From Haemophilus parainfluenzae (GTDB lineage Bacteria; Pseudomonadota; Gammaproteobacteria; Enterobacterales; Pasteurellaceae), in the NCBI RefSeq assembly GCF_900450995.1, contig NZ_UGHY01000002.1:570501-634500 (forward strand): DNA of 64,000 bases. The letters are read 5' to 3'. The notes beneath the pieces were generated by a model. That model saw only the letters and a program-made list of their open reading frames with translations, did no database searches and was not told where the DNA came from. A program made the translations under genes and the position numbers. This document shows, piece by piece, positions 39,445 to 50,066 of this stretch. Positions within the stretch are counted from its first letter, which is position 1, and every line of letters begins with the position of its first letter.

Positions 39445-39993
39445 TTAATGTAATATCGGTTTTATTTCTTGCGCATCATCGTTGAAATGGGTGTAAAACA
39501 ACATCGCAATGGTGCGAACATATTCAATGATTTCTTCTAAGGCTTCGGCAAGTTCTTCTTCGTTATCATCTTCCTCATAACCAAGCTGACAAATATCTTG
39601 TAAATCATCTACCGCTTCGCCAATTTCGCCTTTTTCTTTATCCAATTCTGCCTGAACAAGACCTAAACCCAGTAAAAATTGGTTTGCCCAGTCTGATAAG
39701 CTGTCTGCGCGAGCAAACACGCTCTCATCTTCTGTTAATCCCAATTCAAAATCAAACCCTTCTACATCCCCTAAGGTTTTACCAATCTGTTCATAGATTT
39801 CGGTAATTGGCTGAATTAATGCGGCTGGATAAGCGTGGTTATCATTACTGAATTGATATAAAAGTGGTAACCAACTTTGGTCTTTCAGTCCACCACAAAT
39901 TAAGCCGCTCAAAAAACCATGTAATTCAGTTGCATTAATACCAATACCAGCAGATTTGAGTTGTTGATTAAGTTCAGTTTGGGAAATTGTCAT
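39445..39993 (-). CDS. ygfB: YgfB/YecA family protein (UPF0149)
   Basis: A 182-residue helical protein, function unknown; the H. influenzae homologue HI0817 has a solved structure. The start at 39993 ([12 protein letters not shown]) has AGGT upstream; an in-frame ATG at 40041 would add 16 unlikely residues. The family segments [13 protein letters not shown] near residue 21 and [10 protein letters not shown] near 100 are present. Confidence 0.9.
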   Translation of the reverse strand: MTISQTELNQQLKSAGIGINATELHGFLSGLICGGLKDQSWLPLLYQFSNDNHAYPAALIQPITEIYEQIGKTLGDVEGFDFELGLTEDESVFARADSLSDWANQFLLGLGLVQAELDKEKGEIGEAVDDLQDICQLGYEEDDNEEELAEALEEIIEYVRTIAMLFYTHFNDDAQEIKPILH

Positions 39994-40048
39994 TGTTATA
40001 CCTATAAGATCATCAAAAACCATTAAAGTGTAGCACCACACAAATAAA

Positions 40049-40087
40049 AATGCGATCGTATTTCTACAAAGAAAAACGATCGCACTT
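40049..40087 (-). terminator. Terminator after groEL
   Basis: TGCGATCGT / ACGATCGCA stem with extended AAAA/TTTT pairing; the minus strand ends in TTTTTATTTG. The left half resembles a mutated uptake-sequence pair. Confidence 0.85.
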
Positions 40088-40104
40088 TCTTTCGCAAAGG
40101 GGAA

Positions 40105-41763
<1,659 letters not shown>

Positions 41764-41773
41764 TTAATTTAAA

Positions 41774-42064
41774 TTATTCCACAATAGCCAAAATATCGTT
41801 TTCAGAAATGATTAACATTTCTTCACCATCAATTTTTTCACTTTTCACGCCATAACCATCATTGAAAATGACTGTATCACCCACTTTTACATCTAAAGGT
41901 TGAACGGTGCCATTTTCCAAAATACGACCCTTACCCACTGCCAATACTTTCGCACGGGTGGATTTAGTCGCTGCTGAGCCAGTTAATACGATACCGCCAG
42001 CTGAACGAGTTTCTACTTCTTCACGTTTAATGATTACACGATCGTGTAAAGGACGAATATTCAT
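41774..42064 (-). CDS. groES: Co-chaperonin GroES
   Basis: A 96-residue subunit of the heptameric lid of Gro[22 protein letters not shown] and the mobile loop [15 protein letters not shown] are intact. First gene of the groESL operon, with AAGGAAA upstream and a heat-shock-like promoter. Confidence 0.98.
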   Translation of the reverse strand: MNIRPLHDRVIIKREEVETRSAGGIVLTGSAATKSTRAKVLAVGKGRILENGTVQPLDVKVGDTVIFNDGYGVKSEKIDGEEMLIISENDILAIVE

Positions 42065-42102
42065 GATTAATTTCCTTCTTAAAAATTAGTTAACGCATTC
42101 CC

Positions 42103-42135
42103 TATATAAGGAGGATTTTTATGATTTCAAGGGGG
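42103..42135 (-). promoter_or_regulatory. Heat-shock (sigma-32-like) promoter of groESL
   Basis: On the minus strand CCCCCTTGAAA (42125-42135) is followed, 13 bases after CTTGAA, by TCCTTAT, resembling sigma-32 elements (CTTGAA / CCCCATNT). TTGAAA and TATATA with a 16-base gap could also serve sigma-70. No CIRCE element is seen. Confidence 0.65.
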
Positions 42136-42233
42136 ATTATTAAAAAAATCTAATAAAATATTTTTCCTATTCTGTCGTTTTTTACGTAAAATTCTGCCCG
42201 TCTTGCATAATAAACAAAAAAAGGAATAACGAT

Positions 42234-42536
42234 ATGCACTTAACTTCCAGAGAACAAGAAAAACTCATGCTTTTCCTCGCGGGCGAACTTGCAGCAAAAC
42301 GCAAAGCACGTGGCGTTAAATTAAATTATCCAGAAAGTATTGCCTATATTGCGAGCCATTTACAAGAGGCGGCCAGAGATGGAATGAGTGTGGCGGAGGT
42401 AATGCAATATGGAGCAACCCTACTCACCGTTGAAGATGTGATGGAAGGCGTTGCTGAGATGGTACACGAAGTACAAATTGAAGCTACTTTCCCTGATGGC
42501 ACGAAGCTTGTTACCGTGCATAATCCAATCAGATAA
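42234..42536 (+). CDS. ureA: Urease subunit gamma
   Basis: A 100-residue gamma subunit of nickel urease, which splits urea to ammonia and CO2. [20 protein letters not shown] and NYPESIAYI are typical. First gene of the urease operon, divergent from groES, with AAAAGGAA upstream. A palindromic repeat array begins two bases after its stop codon. Confidence 0.96.
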   Translation: MHLTSREQEKLMLFLAGELAAKRKARGVKLNYPESIAYIASHLQEAARDGMSVAEVMQYGATLLTVEDVMEGVAEMVHEVQIEATFPDGTKLVTVHNPIR

Positions 42537-42538
42537 CC

Positions 42539-42632
42539 GTAGGGTGGGCTTTAGCCCACCAAATAAAAATATCAATGGTGGGCTTTAGCCCACCAAATAA
42601 AAATATCAATGGTGGGCTAAAGCCCACCCTAC
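42539..42632. repeat. REP-like palindrome array between ureA and ureB
   Basis: Three palindromic units with core GGTGGGCTTTAGCCCACC at 42539-42560, 42577-42594 and 42611-42632, separated by two identical 16-base spacers (AAATAAAAATATCAAT), a 34-base period. The third unit is inverted (CTAAAG core), and the outer ends GTAGG / CCTAC also match, so the whole array is flanked by 22-base inverted repeats. This is the form of REP/BIME elements. Confidence 0.9.
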
Positions 42633-42645
42633 AAGGAACCAAGAT

Positions 42646-42951
42646 ATGATCCCAGGCGAATACCAATTAGCCGAAGGCGATATTCTCGCTAATGTCGGCA
42701 GAAAAACCATAAAAATCGAAGTAACCAATTCAGGCGACCGTCCAATCCAAGTCGGTTCCCATTACCATTTCTTTGAAACCAATAATGCTCTTAAATTTGA
42801 CCGCACTTTAGCGCGTGGAATGCGCTTAAATGTTCCATCTGGCAATGCAGTACGTTTTGAACCCGGTGAAGTGAAATCAGTCGAATTAGTCGCTTTTGGT
42901 GGTTCGCAAACTATTTACGGCTTACATAATCAAATTGATAGCAAATTATAA
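42646..42951 (+). CDS. ureB: Urease subunit beta
   Basis: A 101-residue beta subunit, starting [20 protein letters not shown] with the conserved [11 protein letters not shown] near residue 36 and [25 protein letters not shown], directly after the repeat array, is its ribosome site. 11 bases before ureC. Confidence 0.96.
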   Translation: MIPGEYQLAEGDILANVGRKTIKIEVTNSGDRPIQVGSHYHFFETNNALKFDRTLARGMRLNVPSGNAVRFEPGEVKSVELVAFGGSQTIYGLHNQIDSKL

Positions 42952-42962
42952 GGTAGGGCAAG

Positions 42963-44681
42963 ATGGCATTAACAATTTCAAGAGCTCAATATGTAGCAAC
43001 TTATGGCCCAACCGTTGGCGATAAAGTCCGTTTAGGCGATACCAATTTATGGGCAACCATTGAACAAGATTTATTAACCAAAGGTGATGAGTGTAAATTT
43101 GGTGGCGGTAAAAGCGTGCGTGATGGCATGGCACAAAGCGGCACTGCAACTCGCGACAATCCGAATGTATTGGATTTTGTGATTACCAACGTGATGATCA
43201 TTGATGCTAAATTAGGCATTATCAAAGCAGATATTGGTATTCGCGATGGTCGTATTGTCGGCATCGGACAAGCAGGTAATCCTGACACTATGGATAACGT
43301 CACGCCAAATATGATTATCGGTGCTAGCACGGAAGTACATAATGGCGCACATTTAATTGCGACTGCAGGCGGTATTGATACCCACATTCACTTTATTTGT
43401 CCGCAACAAGCACAACATGCGATTGAAAGCGGTGTTACCACGTTAATTGGTGGCGGAACAGGCCCTGCTGACGGCACACACGCGACAACTTGTACACCGG
43501 GCGCATGGTATATGGAACGTATGTTCCAAGCGGCAGAAGCTTTACCTGTTAACGTAGGATTTTTCGGTAAAGGAAACTGCTCAACTTTAGATCCGCTACG
43601 TGAACAAATTGAAGCGGGCGCATTAGGTTTAAAAATCCATGAAGACTGGGGTGCAACACCAGCAGTGATTGATTCTGCATTAACCGTCGCTGATGAAATG
43701 GATGTCCAAGTGGCTATTCACACCGATACGCTTAACGAAAGTGGCTTTTTAGAAGATACCATGAAAGCGATCAATGGGCGTGTTATTCACACGTTCCATA
43801 CGGAAGGTGCGGGCGGTGGCCATGCGCCTGATATTATCAATGCGGCAATGTATTCCAATGTATTGCCTGCTTCAACTAACCCAACTCGTCCGTTTACGAA
43901 AAACACCATTGATGAACATTTGGATATGTTGATGGTTTGCCATCACTTAGATAAACGCGTGCCGGAAGACGTAGCTTTTGCCGATAGCCGTATCCGCCCT
44001 GAAACCATTGCAGCAGAAGATATTTTGCATGATATGGGCGTCTTCTCGATTATGAGTTCAGACTCTCAAGCGATGGGACGTATTGGCGAAGTGGTGATTC
44101 GCACATGGCAAACCGCAGATAAAATGAAAATGCAACGTGGTGAGTTAGGCAATGAAGGAAACGATAACTTCCGCATTAAACGCTACATTGCGAAATACAC
44201 TATCAACCCAGCAATTGCACACGGTATTGCGGAGCATATTGGTTCGTTAGAAGTGGGTAAAATTGCGGATATCGTGTTATGGAAACCAATGTTCTTTGGC
44301 GTAAAACCAGAAGTAGTAATTAAAAAAGGTTTTATTAGCTATGCGAAAATGGGCGATCCAAATGCCTCTATTCCAACACCGCAACCTGTATTCTACCGTC
44401 CAATGTACGGTACACAAGGTTTAGCAACGGCACAAACTGCCGTATTCTTCGTTTCACAAGCGGCTGAAAAAGCGGATATTCGTGCAAAATTCGGTTTACA
44501 CAAAGAAACCATTGCCGTGAAGGGCTGCCGCAGCGTGGGTAAAAAAGATCTCGTTCACAACAATGCTACGCCTGAAATTACAGTGGATCCAGAACGCTAT
44601 GAAGTGCGTGTAGATGGGGAGCTTATCACTTGTGAACCCGTGGATACGGTGCCATTAGGACAACGATATTTTATGTTCTAA
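42963..44681 (+). CDS. ureC: Urease subunit alpha (catalytic)
   Basis: A 572-residue catalytic subunit with the dinickel site: HIH in GGIDTHIHF near residue 136, the carbamylated lysine in [10 protein letters not shown] near 219, H in AIHTDTLNE and [12 protein letters not shown], and D in [10 protein letters not shown]. The active-site flap cysteine/histidine segment [20 protein letters not shown] is intact. AGGG precedes the ATG. Confidence 0.98.
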   Translation: MALTISRAQYVATYGPTVGDKVRLGDTNLWATIEQDLLTKGDECKFGGGKSVRDGMAQSGTATRDNPNVLDFVITNVMIIDAKLGIIKADIGIRDGRIVGIGQAGNPDTMDNVTPNMIIGASTEVHNGAHLIATAGGIDTHIHFICPQQAQHAIESGVTTLIGGGTGPADGTHATTCTPGAWYMERMFQAAEALPVNVGFFGKGNCSTLDPLREQIEAGALGLKIHEDWGATPAVIDSALTVADEMDVQVAIHTDTLNESGFLEDTMKAINGRVIHTFHTEGAGGGHAPDIINAAMYSNVLPASTNPTRPFTKNTIDEHLDMLMVCHHLDKRVPEDVAFADSRIRPETIAAEDILHDMGVFSIMSSDSQAMGRIGEVVIRTWQTADKMKMQRGELGNEGNDNFRIKRYIAKYTINPAIAHGIAEHIGSLEVGKIADIVLWKPMFFGVKPEVVIKKGFISYAKMGDPNASIPTPQPVFYRPMYGTQGLATAQTAVFFVSQAAEKADIRAKFGLHKETIAVKGCRSVGKKDLVHNNATPEITVDPERYEVRVDGELITCEPVDTVPLGQRYFMF

Positions 44682-44718
44682 GCAGAAAAGAGCGGTCAAA
44701 TTTTAAGGAGAATTTACG

Positions 44719-45339
44719 ATGAAACTTTGGTACTCTACTACCAGCCCGTATGTACGTAAAGTGCTGGTAACGTTGAAATATCAACAACTCTTAGACAAAA
44801 CAGAACTGATTAAAATTGGTTCATCATTTGATGCAAGCTCTCCGCATAATCAGGCGAATCCTCTGGGTAGAGTGCCTGCGTTAGAACGTAATTGTGGTAA
44901 TTGGCTTTATGGCAGTTTGCTCATTTGCGAATATCTCGACCAAAAAGGCAAGGTAGAGCCTAAACTCATTCCAGAAAGTGGCAAGCCACGTTGGGCAGCG
45001 TTAGCGTTGCATAATTTAGCCGATGGCATTATGGAAAACACCGTGCCGATGATGGCTGAAAAAATGCTTCGCCCTGAAAGTGAATGGTGGACAGCTCGCC
45101 ATCAACAACTAACTGAACGCAATCGTCAAAGTTTTGCAAGACTTGAGCAAGACTTAAAACCATTTGGCACGGAATTAAACATTGGTACGTTAACGGCTGT
45201 TGCAGTCATTGATTGGTTCTTGTTTAGAGCAGAAAAAATTGGATTAGAGCTTGCAAAAGAATTTCCAAATTTAACCGCTTGGGCGGCAGAGATGAATGAA
45301 AAATATGAGGTTTTAAGAGAAACAAAGCCAACTTTGTAA
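44719..45339 (+). CDS. Glutathione S-transferase family protein
   Basis: A 206-residue GST: thioredoxin-like N-domain starting MKLWYSTTSPYVRKVLVTLK (a Ser/Thr-rich active-site start, S..SPY-R), with NPLGRVPAL and a C-terminal helical domain. It resembles YibF-type GSTs. It lies between ureC and ureE on the same strand with AAGGAG upstream, which is not a usual urease gene; a role in nickel or thiol handling would be speculation. Confidence 0.85.
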   Translation: MKLWYSTTSPYVRKVLVTLKYQQLLDKTELIKIGSSFDASSPHNQANPLGRVPALERNCGNWLYGSLLICEYLDQKGKVEPKLIPESGKPRWAALALHNLADGIMENTVPMMAEKMLRPESEWWTARHQQLTERNRQSFARLEQDLKPFGTELNIGTLTAVAVIDWFLFRAEKIGLELAKEFPNLTAWAAEMNEKYEVLRETKPTL

Positions 45340-45397
45340 CCATTTTTGTGGCGTCACGAAATTGGTCTAAATAACCTAATTTCTCTGTTTTTTCTTT

Positions 45398-45559
45398 TGC
45401 CAAATCTCCCTATCCCTCTTTGCTAAAGAGGGGGAAAGAATGAGCGAGGGTTTATATCATTGTTCTACTTTGATATGGCAAATATAAATGAGTCAGATGA
45501 CAGAAAATTTATAAGGAAAATCCCCTCTTTAGCAAAGAGAGGTAGGGGGAGATTTGGCA
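45398..45559. repeat. Paired inverted palindromes between GST gene and ureE (BIME-like)
   Basis: The left arm (45398-45434) and right arm (45522-45559) are inverted copies of TGCCAAATCTCCCTA plus a C/G hairpin (CCCTCTTT-GCT-AAAGAGGG). Each arm also folds on its own. The 87-base centre shows no gene. This family is unrelated in sequence to the array at 42539. It fills most of the 254-base gap. Confidence 0.8.
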
Positions 45560-45593
45560 GCCTTAATTAGAGAAGAAAATAAGTAATACAAAA

Positions 45594-46157
45594 ATGAAAA
45601 TCCTCAACCCCATTCTGCCTATTATGGATACCATTTTAGGTCATTTAACTAGCCTTCAAGATGAAGGCAAAATTACCCATCAAACCATTGAACGCGTGGC
45701 ATTGCAGTGGTATGAAAGTGAGCGCAACATTCTGCGTAAAACGACGAATACGGGGCGCGAAGTTGCCTTTCGCTTACTCAAAGAGGGGCAACGCTTGAAA
45801 CACGATGACGTGGTGTTTATCAGTGATGAATTAGTGATTGCGATTGAAATTTTACCGAGTGAAGTCATTGTGCTATCGCCGAAAACCTTGCCAGAAATGG
45901 CTCGCGCTTGTTATGAAATTGGCAATAAACATTCGCCACTCTTTTTAGATGGTGATGAAGTGACATTACCTTACGATAAGCCGATGTTTGAATGGCTGCA
46001 AGCCGCGGGATTTCATCCGCAAAAAGCAGAACGCCGTTTAAGCCAAGCGTTAAGAGCAAATTCTGCACAAGGGCACGGGCATTCGCACAGCCACGATCAC
46101 ACACATTCATATGGCAGTTATCATCATCACGGAGATGGAAATTGGCACCAGCATTAA
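45594..46157 (+). CDS. ureE: Urease accessory protein UreE
   Basis: A 187-residue nickel metallochaperone that passes nickel to UreG. N- and C-domains precede a very histidine-rich tail (GHGHSHSHDHTHSYGSYHHH) that binds several Ni(II). Starts MKILNPILPIMDTILGHLTS. The ureF gene starts inside its last codons. Confidence 0.94.
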   Translation: MKILNPILPIMDTILGHLTSLQDEGKITHQTIERVALQWYESERNILRKTTNTGREVAFRLLKEGQRLKHDDVVFISDELVIAIEILPSEVIVLSPKTLPEMARACYEIGNKHSPLFLDGDEVTLPYDKPMFEWLQAAGFHPQKAERRLSQALRANSAQGHGHSHSHDHTHSYGSYHHHGDGNWHQH

Positions 46158-46849
46158 ACCGAAGCCTAGCAGATTTGGGTGCGTTGTTGCACTTGGTCGA
46201 TCCCACCCTGCCGATTGGTGGATTTAATCACTCCAACGGCTTGGAAACCTTCGTCCAGCAAGGTATAGTGGAAAACAAAGCGACCCTCGAAGAATATGTG
46301 CAAACCCAGCTGTTGCAGAACTGGATTTACAACGACGGAGCGTATCTTTCCCTTGCATTCGATGCAATGTGTGAGGGGAATTTTGACCGCTTGTGCGAAC
46401 TGGATTGGCAACTTTCCGCCACCAAAGTTGCACGCGAAAGTCGTGAAGGGAGTTTCAAACTCGGCGTACGATTGCTGAAAATTTTTATTCGCTACGAAAC
46501 ACATGCGTTGCTCACAGCTTACCAGCAAGCGATTGCGGAAAAACGCGTGCAGGGCTATTTCCCGATAGTGTTTGCAATGGTTGCCCAAGCCATGGGTTTA
46601 AGCAAAGCCGACACACTCTATGCGTTCTACTACAACGCAGCAGTTGGTGCAATCACTAACGGCGTAAAACTTATTCCGCTTAGTCAAATGGACGGGCAAG
46701 ATATTTTGTTCGATTTACGAGCATCTCTTGTTCAAGCAGTGGAATTAAGTTTAGAACCCGATTTAGATTGGCTTGGTGCGGCAACGCTGGCGAATGATAT
46801 ACGAGCAATGCAACACGAAGTACTTTATACGCGACTTTATATGTCGTAA
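46142..46849 (+). CDS. ureF: Urease accessory protein UreF, TTG start
   Basis: A 235-residue helical GTPase-activating partner of UreG in nickel insertion. HLVDPTLPIGGFNHSNGLET is the conserved start region. I set the start at a TTG at 46142: GGAGA lies six bases upstream, the length equals the usual 235 residues, and no ATG in frame gives a sensible start (the frame is open further up inside ureE). It overlaps ureE by 16 bases. Confidence 0.85.
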   Translation: MAPALNRSLADLGALLHLVDPTLPIGGFNHSNGLETFVQQGIVENKATLEEYVQTQLLQNWIYNDGAYLSLAFDAMCEGNFDRLCELDWQLSATKVARESREGSFKLGVRLLKIFIRYETHALLTAYQQAIAEKRVQGYFPIVFAMVAQAMGLSKADTLYAFYYNAAVGAITNGVKLIPLSQMDGQDILFDLRASLVQAVELSLEPDLDWLGAATLANDIRAMQHEVLYTRLYMS

Positions 46850-46933
46850 GTGCGGTCATTTTTTATTGAGATTTTACTATTACAGAAGTGCTTATGAGTT
46901 TTTTCTGTGATCATCAAAAACGAAAGGAACATT

Positions 46934-47569
46934 ATGCGTAACTACATTAAAATTGGCGTGGCAGGCCCTGTTGGTGCGGGCAAAACAGCCTTAATTGAAA
47001 AACTCACTCGCGAAATGGCGAGTGAATATAGCGTGGCAGTGATTACTAACGATATTTACACCCAAGAAGATGCGGAATTTTTAACTAAAAATAGTTTACT
47101 TCCGCCAGAGCGAATTATGGGTGTTGAAACGGGCGGTTGCCCACATACTGCAATTCGTGAAGATGCGTCAATGAACTTAGAAGCAGTCGATGAAATGGTT
47201 GCACGCTTCCCTGATGTAGAAATCGTCTTTATCGAATCGGGTGGTGATAACTTATCTGCCACCTTTAGCCCTGATTTAGCAGATGTGACTATTTTCGTGA
47301 TTGACGTCGCACAAGGCGAAAAAATCCCGCGTAAAGGTGGTCCTGGCATCACCCGTTCTGATTTATTAGTGATTAACAAAACTGACCTAGCGCCATTCGT
47401 TGGGGCTGATTTAAGCGTTATGGAAAGCGATGCACGCCGTATGCGTAACGGTCAACCGTTTATTTTTACCAATTTAATGAAAAAAGAAAATCTCGATGGC
47501 GTGATTGGCTGGATTGAAAAATATGCTTTATTGAAAAATATAGAAGAACCTAAAGCCTTAGTGAGATAA
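46934..47569 (+). CDS. ureG: Urease accessory protein UreG
   Basis: A 211-residue SIMIBI GTPase that provides energy for nickel insertion. P-loop [10 protein letters not shown] near residue 11, the nickel motif CPH in [11 protein letters not shown] and the guanine motif NKTDLAP. AAAGGA before MRNYIKIG decides the start; an in-frame ATG at 46907 is less likely. Confidence 0.96.
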   Translation: MRNYIKIGVAGPVGAGKTALIEKLTREMASEYSVAVITNDIYTQEDAEFLTKNSLLPPERIMGVETGGCPHTAIREDASMNLEAVDEMVARFPDVEIVFIESGGDNLSATFSPDLADVTIFVIDVAQGEKIPRKGGPGITRSDLLVINKTDLAPFVGADLSVMESDARRMRNGQPFIFTNLMKKENLDGVIGWIEKYALLKNIEEPKALVR

Positions 47570-47575
47570 AGCACT

Positions 47576-47596
47576 CTCCTCTCTTCTTTTGAGGAG
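47576..47596 (+). terminator. Weak hairpin between ureG and ureH
   Basis: CTCCTC / GAGGAG stem in the 53-base gap, rich in C/T and G. It may be a worn copy of the C-rich palindrome at 45398, or a simple attenuating stem. No T run. Confidence 0.3.
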
Positions 47597-47622
47597 GGGG
47601 AATTTTACAAATTTAATCGATT

Positions 47623-48435
47623 ATGAACAGTACGCTCAAACTCTCAACTAAACTTTCTCCAAGCGGTAAAACTCAGCTTGCGGAATATTTTGCCACCCCA
47701 CCTTTCAAAGTGATTACGTTACCTGCTTATGCTGATTCTTGGGAAAATGGACTTAGTGCAATGCAAATGTCTTCTTCGCCAGGATTATTGGCAGGGGATC
47801 GAGTTGATATTCAAATAACGCTCGAAAAATCTACCGCACTTTCTTTAAATACGCAGGCATTTACTCGAGTTCAGGCAATGAATGAGGGGGATTTTGCCGA
47901 GCAAAATACATTGATTCAACTTGCTGAGAAAAGTCGTTTATTTTACTTACCTCATCCATTGGTTTTGCACAAGAATTCTGCTCTTAAGCAAAAAACGTTA
48001 ATCAATGTGCAACCTGAGAGTACGCTCATTTATGGTGAAATTGTGGCTATTGGCCGAGTGGCAAATGATGAACGTTTTGAATTTCGCCAATTTTCTTCTC
48101 ATTTAAAAGTTCAGCTTGTGCAAGAAAATGGGAAAGTTAAACCGCTGATGTTGGATTGTATTCAGTGGTTGCCGGCTAAAATGAATTTAACCGCTTTAAG
48201 CCAAATGGAAGGTTTTTCACATCAGGGATCATTGGTTTACATTAACTTACAAAAAACATCTGCAGAAATTAAGAAGATAGCGCAACAGCTTCAACAGCAA
48301 GAAACAGATAAATCCTTACTTCTTGGTATATCTCAGTTGAATGAAGGTGGGGTGATTGTGCGAGTGTTAGGGCATAGAGCAGAGCAAATTCAGAACCTGT
48401 TTGAGAAAATTGGTGAGCAGTTAAAAGCTGCGTAA
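47623..48435 (+). CDS. ureH: Urease accessory protein UreD (UreH)
   Basis: A 270-residue scaffold that holds apo-urease in the UreD-UreF-UreG complex. Recognised by SSPGLLAGDRVDIQITLE near residue 51, TQAFTRVQAMNEG and ESTLIYGEIVAIGR near 127. Last gene of the operon, here called ureH as in H. influenzae. Divergence from the D family elsewhere is normal. Confidence 0.93.
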   Translation: MNSTLKLSTKLSPSGKTQLAEYFATPPFKVITLPAYADSWENGLSAMQMSSSPGLLAGDRVDIQITLEKSTALSLNTQAFTRVQAMNEGDFAEQNTLIQLAEKSRLFYLPHPLVLHKNSALKQKTLINVQPESTLIYGEIVAIGRVANDERFEFRQFSSHLKVQLVQENGKVKPLMLDCIQWLPAKMNLTALSQMEGFSHQGSLVYINLQKTSAEIKKIAQQLQQQETDKSLLLGISQLNEGGVIVRVLGHRAEQIQNLFEKIGEQLKAA

Positions 48436-48513
48436 GATTGATAGAAAACTTGTTTTCCCCTAAAAAAACTAATCCGAAAAATGAAAATATGTCTTGAGAG
48501 CATTTCTTGAAAA

Positions 48514-48529
48514 TGTGATCTCGGTCAAG
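48514..48529. promoter_or_regulatory. CRP/FNR-like site upstream of aspA
   Basis: TGTGATCTCGGTCAAG matches a CRP half-site (TGTGA) and an FNR-type dyad with two mismatches (GTGAT-N4-GTCAA), about 70 bases before aspA. aspA is controlled by CRP and FNR in E. coli. Confidence 0.5.
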
Positions 48530-48590
48530 TTTTTTCCCCTTAAAATTTCTATAATGGCATCAAATTAACTAACCAGAAAAGGTGATTCAA

Positions 48591-50009
48591 ATGACTCAAT
48601 TTAGAAAAGAAGTAGATTTACTCGGTGAACGTGATGTACCAGCAGATGCATACTGGGGTATTCATACATTAAGAGCGGTAGAAAATTTCAATATTTCTAA
48701 CGTAACTATTTCTGACGTACCAGAATTTGTACGTGGCATGGTGATGGTGAAAAAAGCAACGGCTTTAGCCAATGGTGAATTAGGTGCAATTCCAAGTGAT
48801 ATTGCAAAAGCGATTGTAGCAGCTTGTGATGAAATCCTTACCACTGGAAAATGCTTAGATCAATTCCCATCAGATGTATATCAAGGTGGTGCAGGTACGT
48901 CTGTCAATATGAATACCAATGAAGTGGTTGCTAACCTTGCCCTTGAAAAAATTGCCCATAAAAAAGGCGAATATAACGTGATTAACCCAATGGATCACGT
49001 TAATGCAAGCCAATCAACCAACGATGCGTATCCTACTGGTTTCCGTATTGCGGTGTATAACAGCATCTTAAAATTGATCGATAAAATTCAATATTTACAC
49101 GACGGTTTTGATAATAAAGCAAAAGAGTTTGCGAATATTTTAAAAATGGGTCGTACCCAATTACAAGATGCGGTGCCAATGACTGTTGGTCAAGAATTCA
49201 AAGCTTTCGCCGTATTACTTGAAGAAGAAGTTCGTAACTTAAAACGTACTGCAGATTTACTCCTTGAAGTAAACCTTGGTGCGACTGCAATCGGTACTGG
49301 TTTAAATACTCCACAAGGTTATACAGAATTAGTTGTAAAACATCTTGCTGAAGTAACAGGATTAGCTTGCGTACCAGCAGAAAACTTAATTGAAGCAACA
49401 TCTGACTGTGGTGCTTATGTCATGGTTCACGGTGCATTAAAACGTACAGCAGTAAAACTTTCTAAAGTATGTAATGACTTGCGTTTACTTTCTTCTGGTC
49501 CACGTGCTGGTATTAAAGAAATTAACTTACCTGAATTACAAGCTGGCTCTTCTATCATGCCTGCAAAAGTAAACCCAGTTGTTCCAGAAGTGGTGAACCA
49601 AGTATGCTTTAAAGTAATTGGTAACGATACCACTGTGACTTTCGCATCTGAAGCAGGTCAATTACAATTAAACGTAATGGAACCAGTGATTGGTCAAGCA
49701 ATGTTCGAATCTATCGACATTTTAACGAATGCTTGTGTGAACTTACGCGATAAATGCGTGGATGGCATCACTGTAAACAAAGAAATTTGTGAAAACTACG
49801 TGTTTAATTCAATCGGTATCGTGACTTACTTGAATCCATTTATCGGTCACCACAACGGCGACTTAGTGGGTAAAATCTGTGCTCAAACAGGTAAAGGCGT
49901 ACGTGAAGTGGTATTAGAAAAAGGTTTATTAACAGAAGAACAATTAGATGACATTCTTTCTGTAGAAAACTTAATGAACCCAACTTACAAAGCGAAATTA
50001 AATAAATAA
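48591..50009 (+). CDS. aspA: Aspartate ammonia-lyase (aspartase)
   Basis: A 472-residue lyase that turns aspartate into fumarate and ammonia, feeding anaerobic fumarate respiration. The signature [12 protein letters not shown] near residue 320 and the AMTVGQEF-like segment ([11 protein letters not shown]) are intact. Start [13 protein letters not shown] chosen for AAAAGGTG upstream; a non-ATG upstream start is possible. The urease-aspA order follows H. influenzae (HI0535-HI0534). Confidence 0.97.
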   Translation: MTQFRKEVDLLGERDVPADAYWGIHTLRAVENFNISNVTISDVPEFVRGMVMVKKATALANGELGAIPSDIAKAIVAACDEILTTGKCLDQFPSDVYQGGAGTSVNMNTNEVVANLALEKIAHKKGEYNVINPMDHVNASQSTNDAYPTGFRIAVYNSILKLIDKIQYLHDGFDNKAKEFANILKMGRTQLQDAVPMTVGQEFKAFAVLLEEEVRNLKRTADLLLEVNLGATAIGTGLNTPQGYTELVVKHLAEVTGLACVPAENLIEATSDCGAYVMVHGALKRTAVKLSKVCNDLRLLSSGPRAGIKEINLPELQAGSSIMPAKVNPVVPEVVNQVCFKVIGNDTTVTFASEAGQLQLNVMEPVIGQAMFESIDILTNACVNLRDKCVDGITVNKEICENYVFNSIGIVTYLNPFIGHHNGDLVGKICAQTGKGVREVVLEKGLLTEEQLDDILSVENLMNPTYKAKLNK

Positions 50010-50066
50010 TCTCGCTGAGAGATAAAAAGAGCGGTCAATCTGATCTGCCCCCAAAAAGTTAGACTG

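Noticed and set aside
42541..42632. Possible CRISPR array (regular 34-base period)
   Set aside because: The spacers are identical and only 16 bases, the repeats are palindromes and one is inverted; no cas genes nearby.
45865..46588. Long antisense frames over ureE-ureF
   Set aside because: No recognisable protein; the forward genes are conserved and overlap properly.
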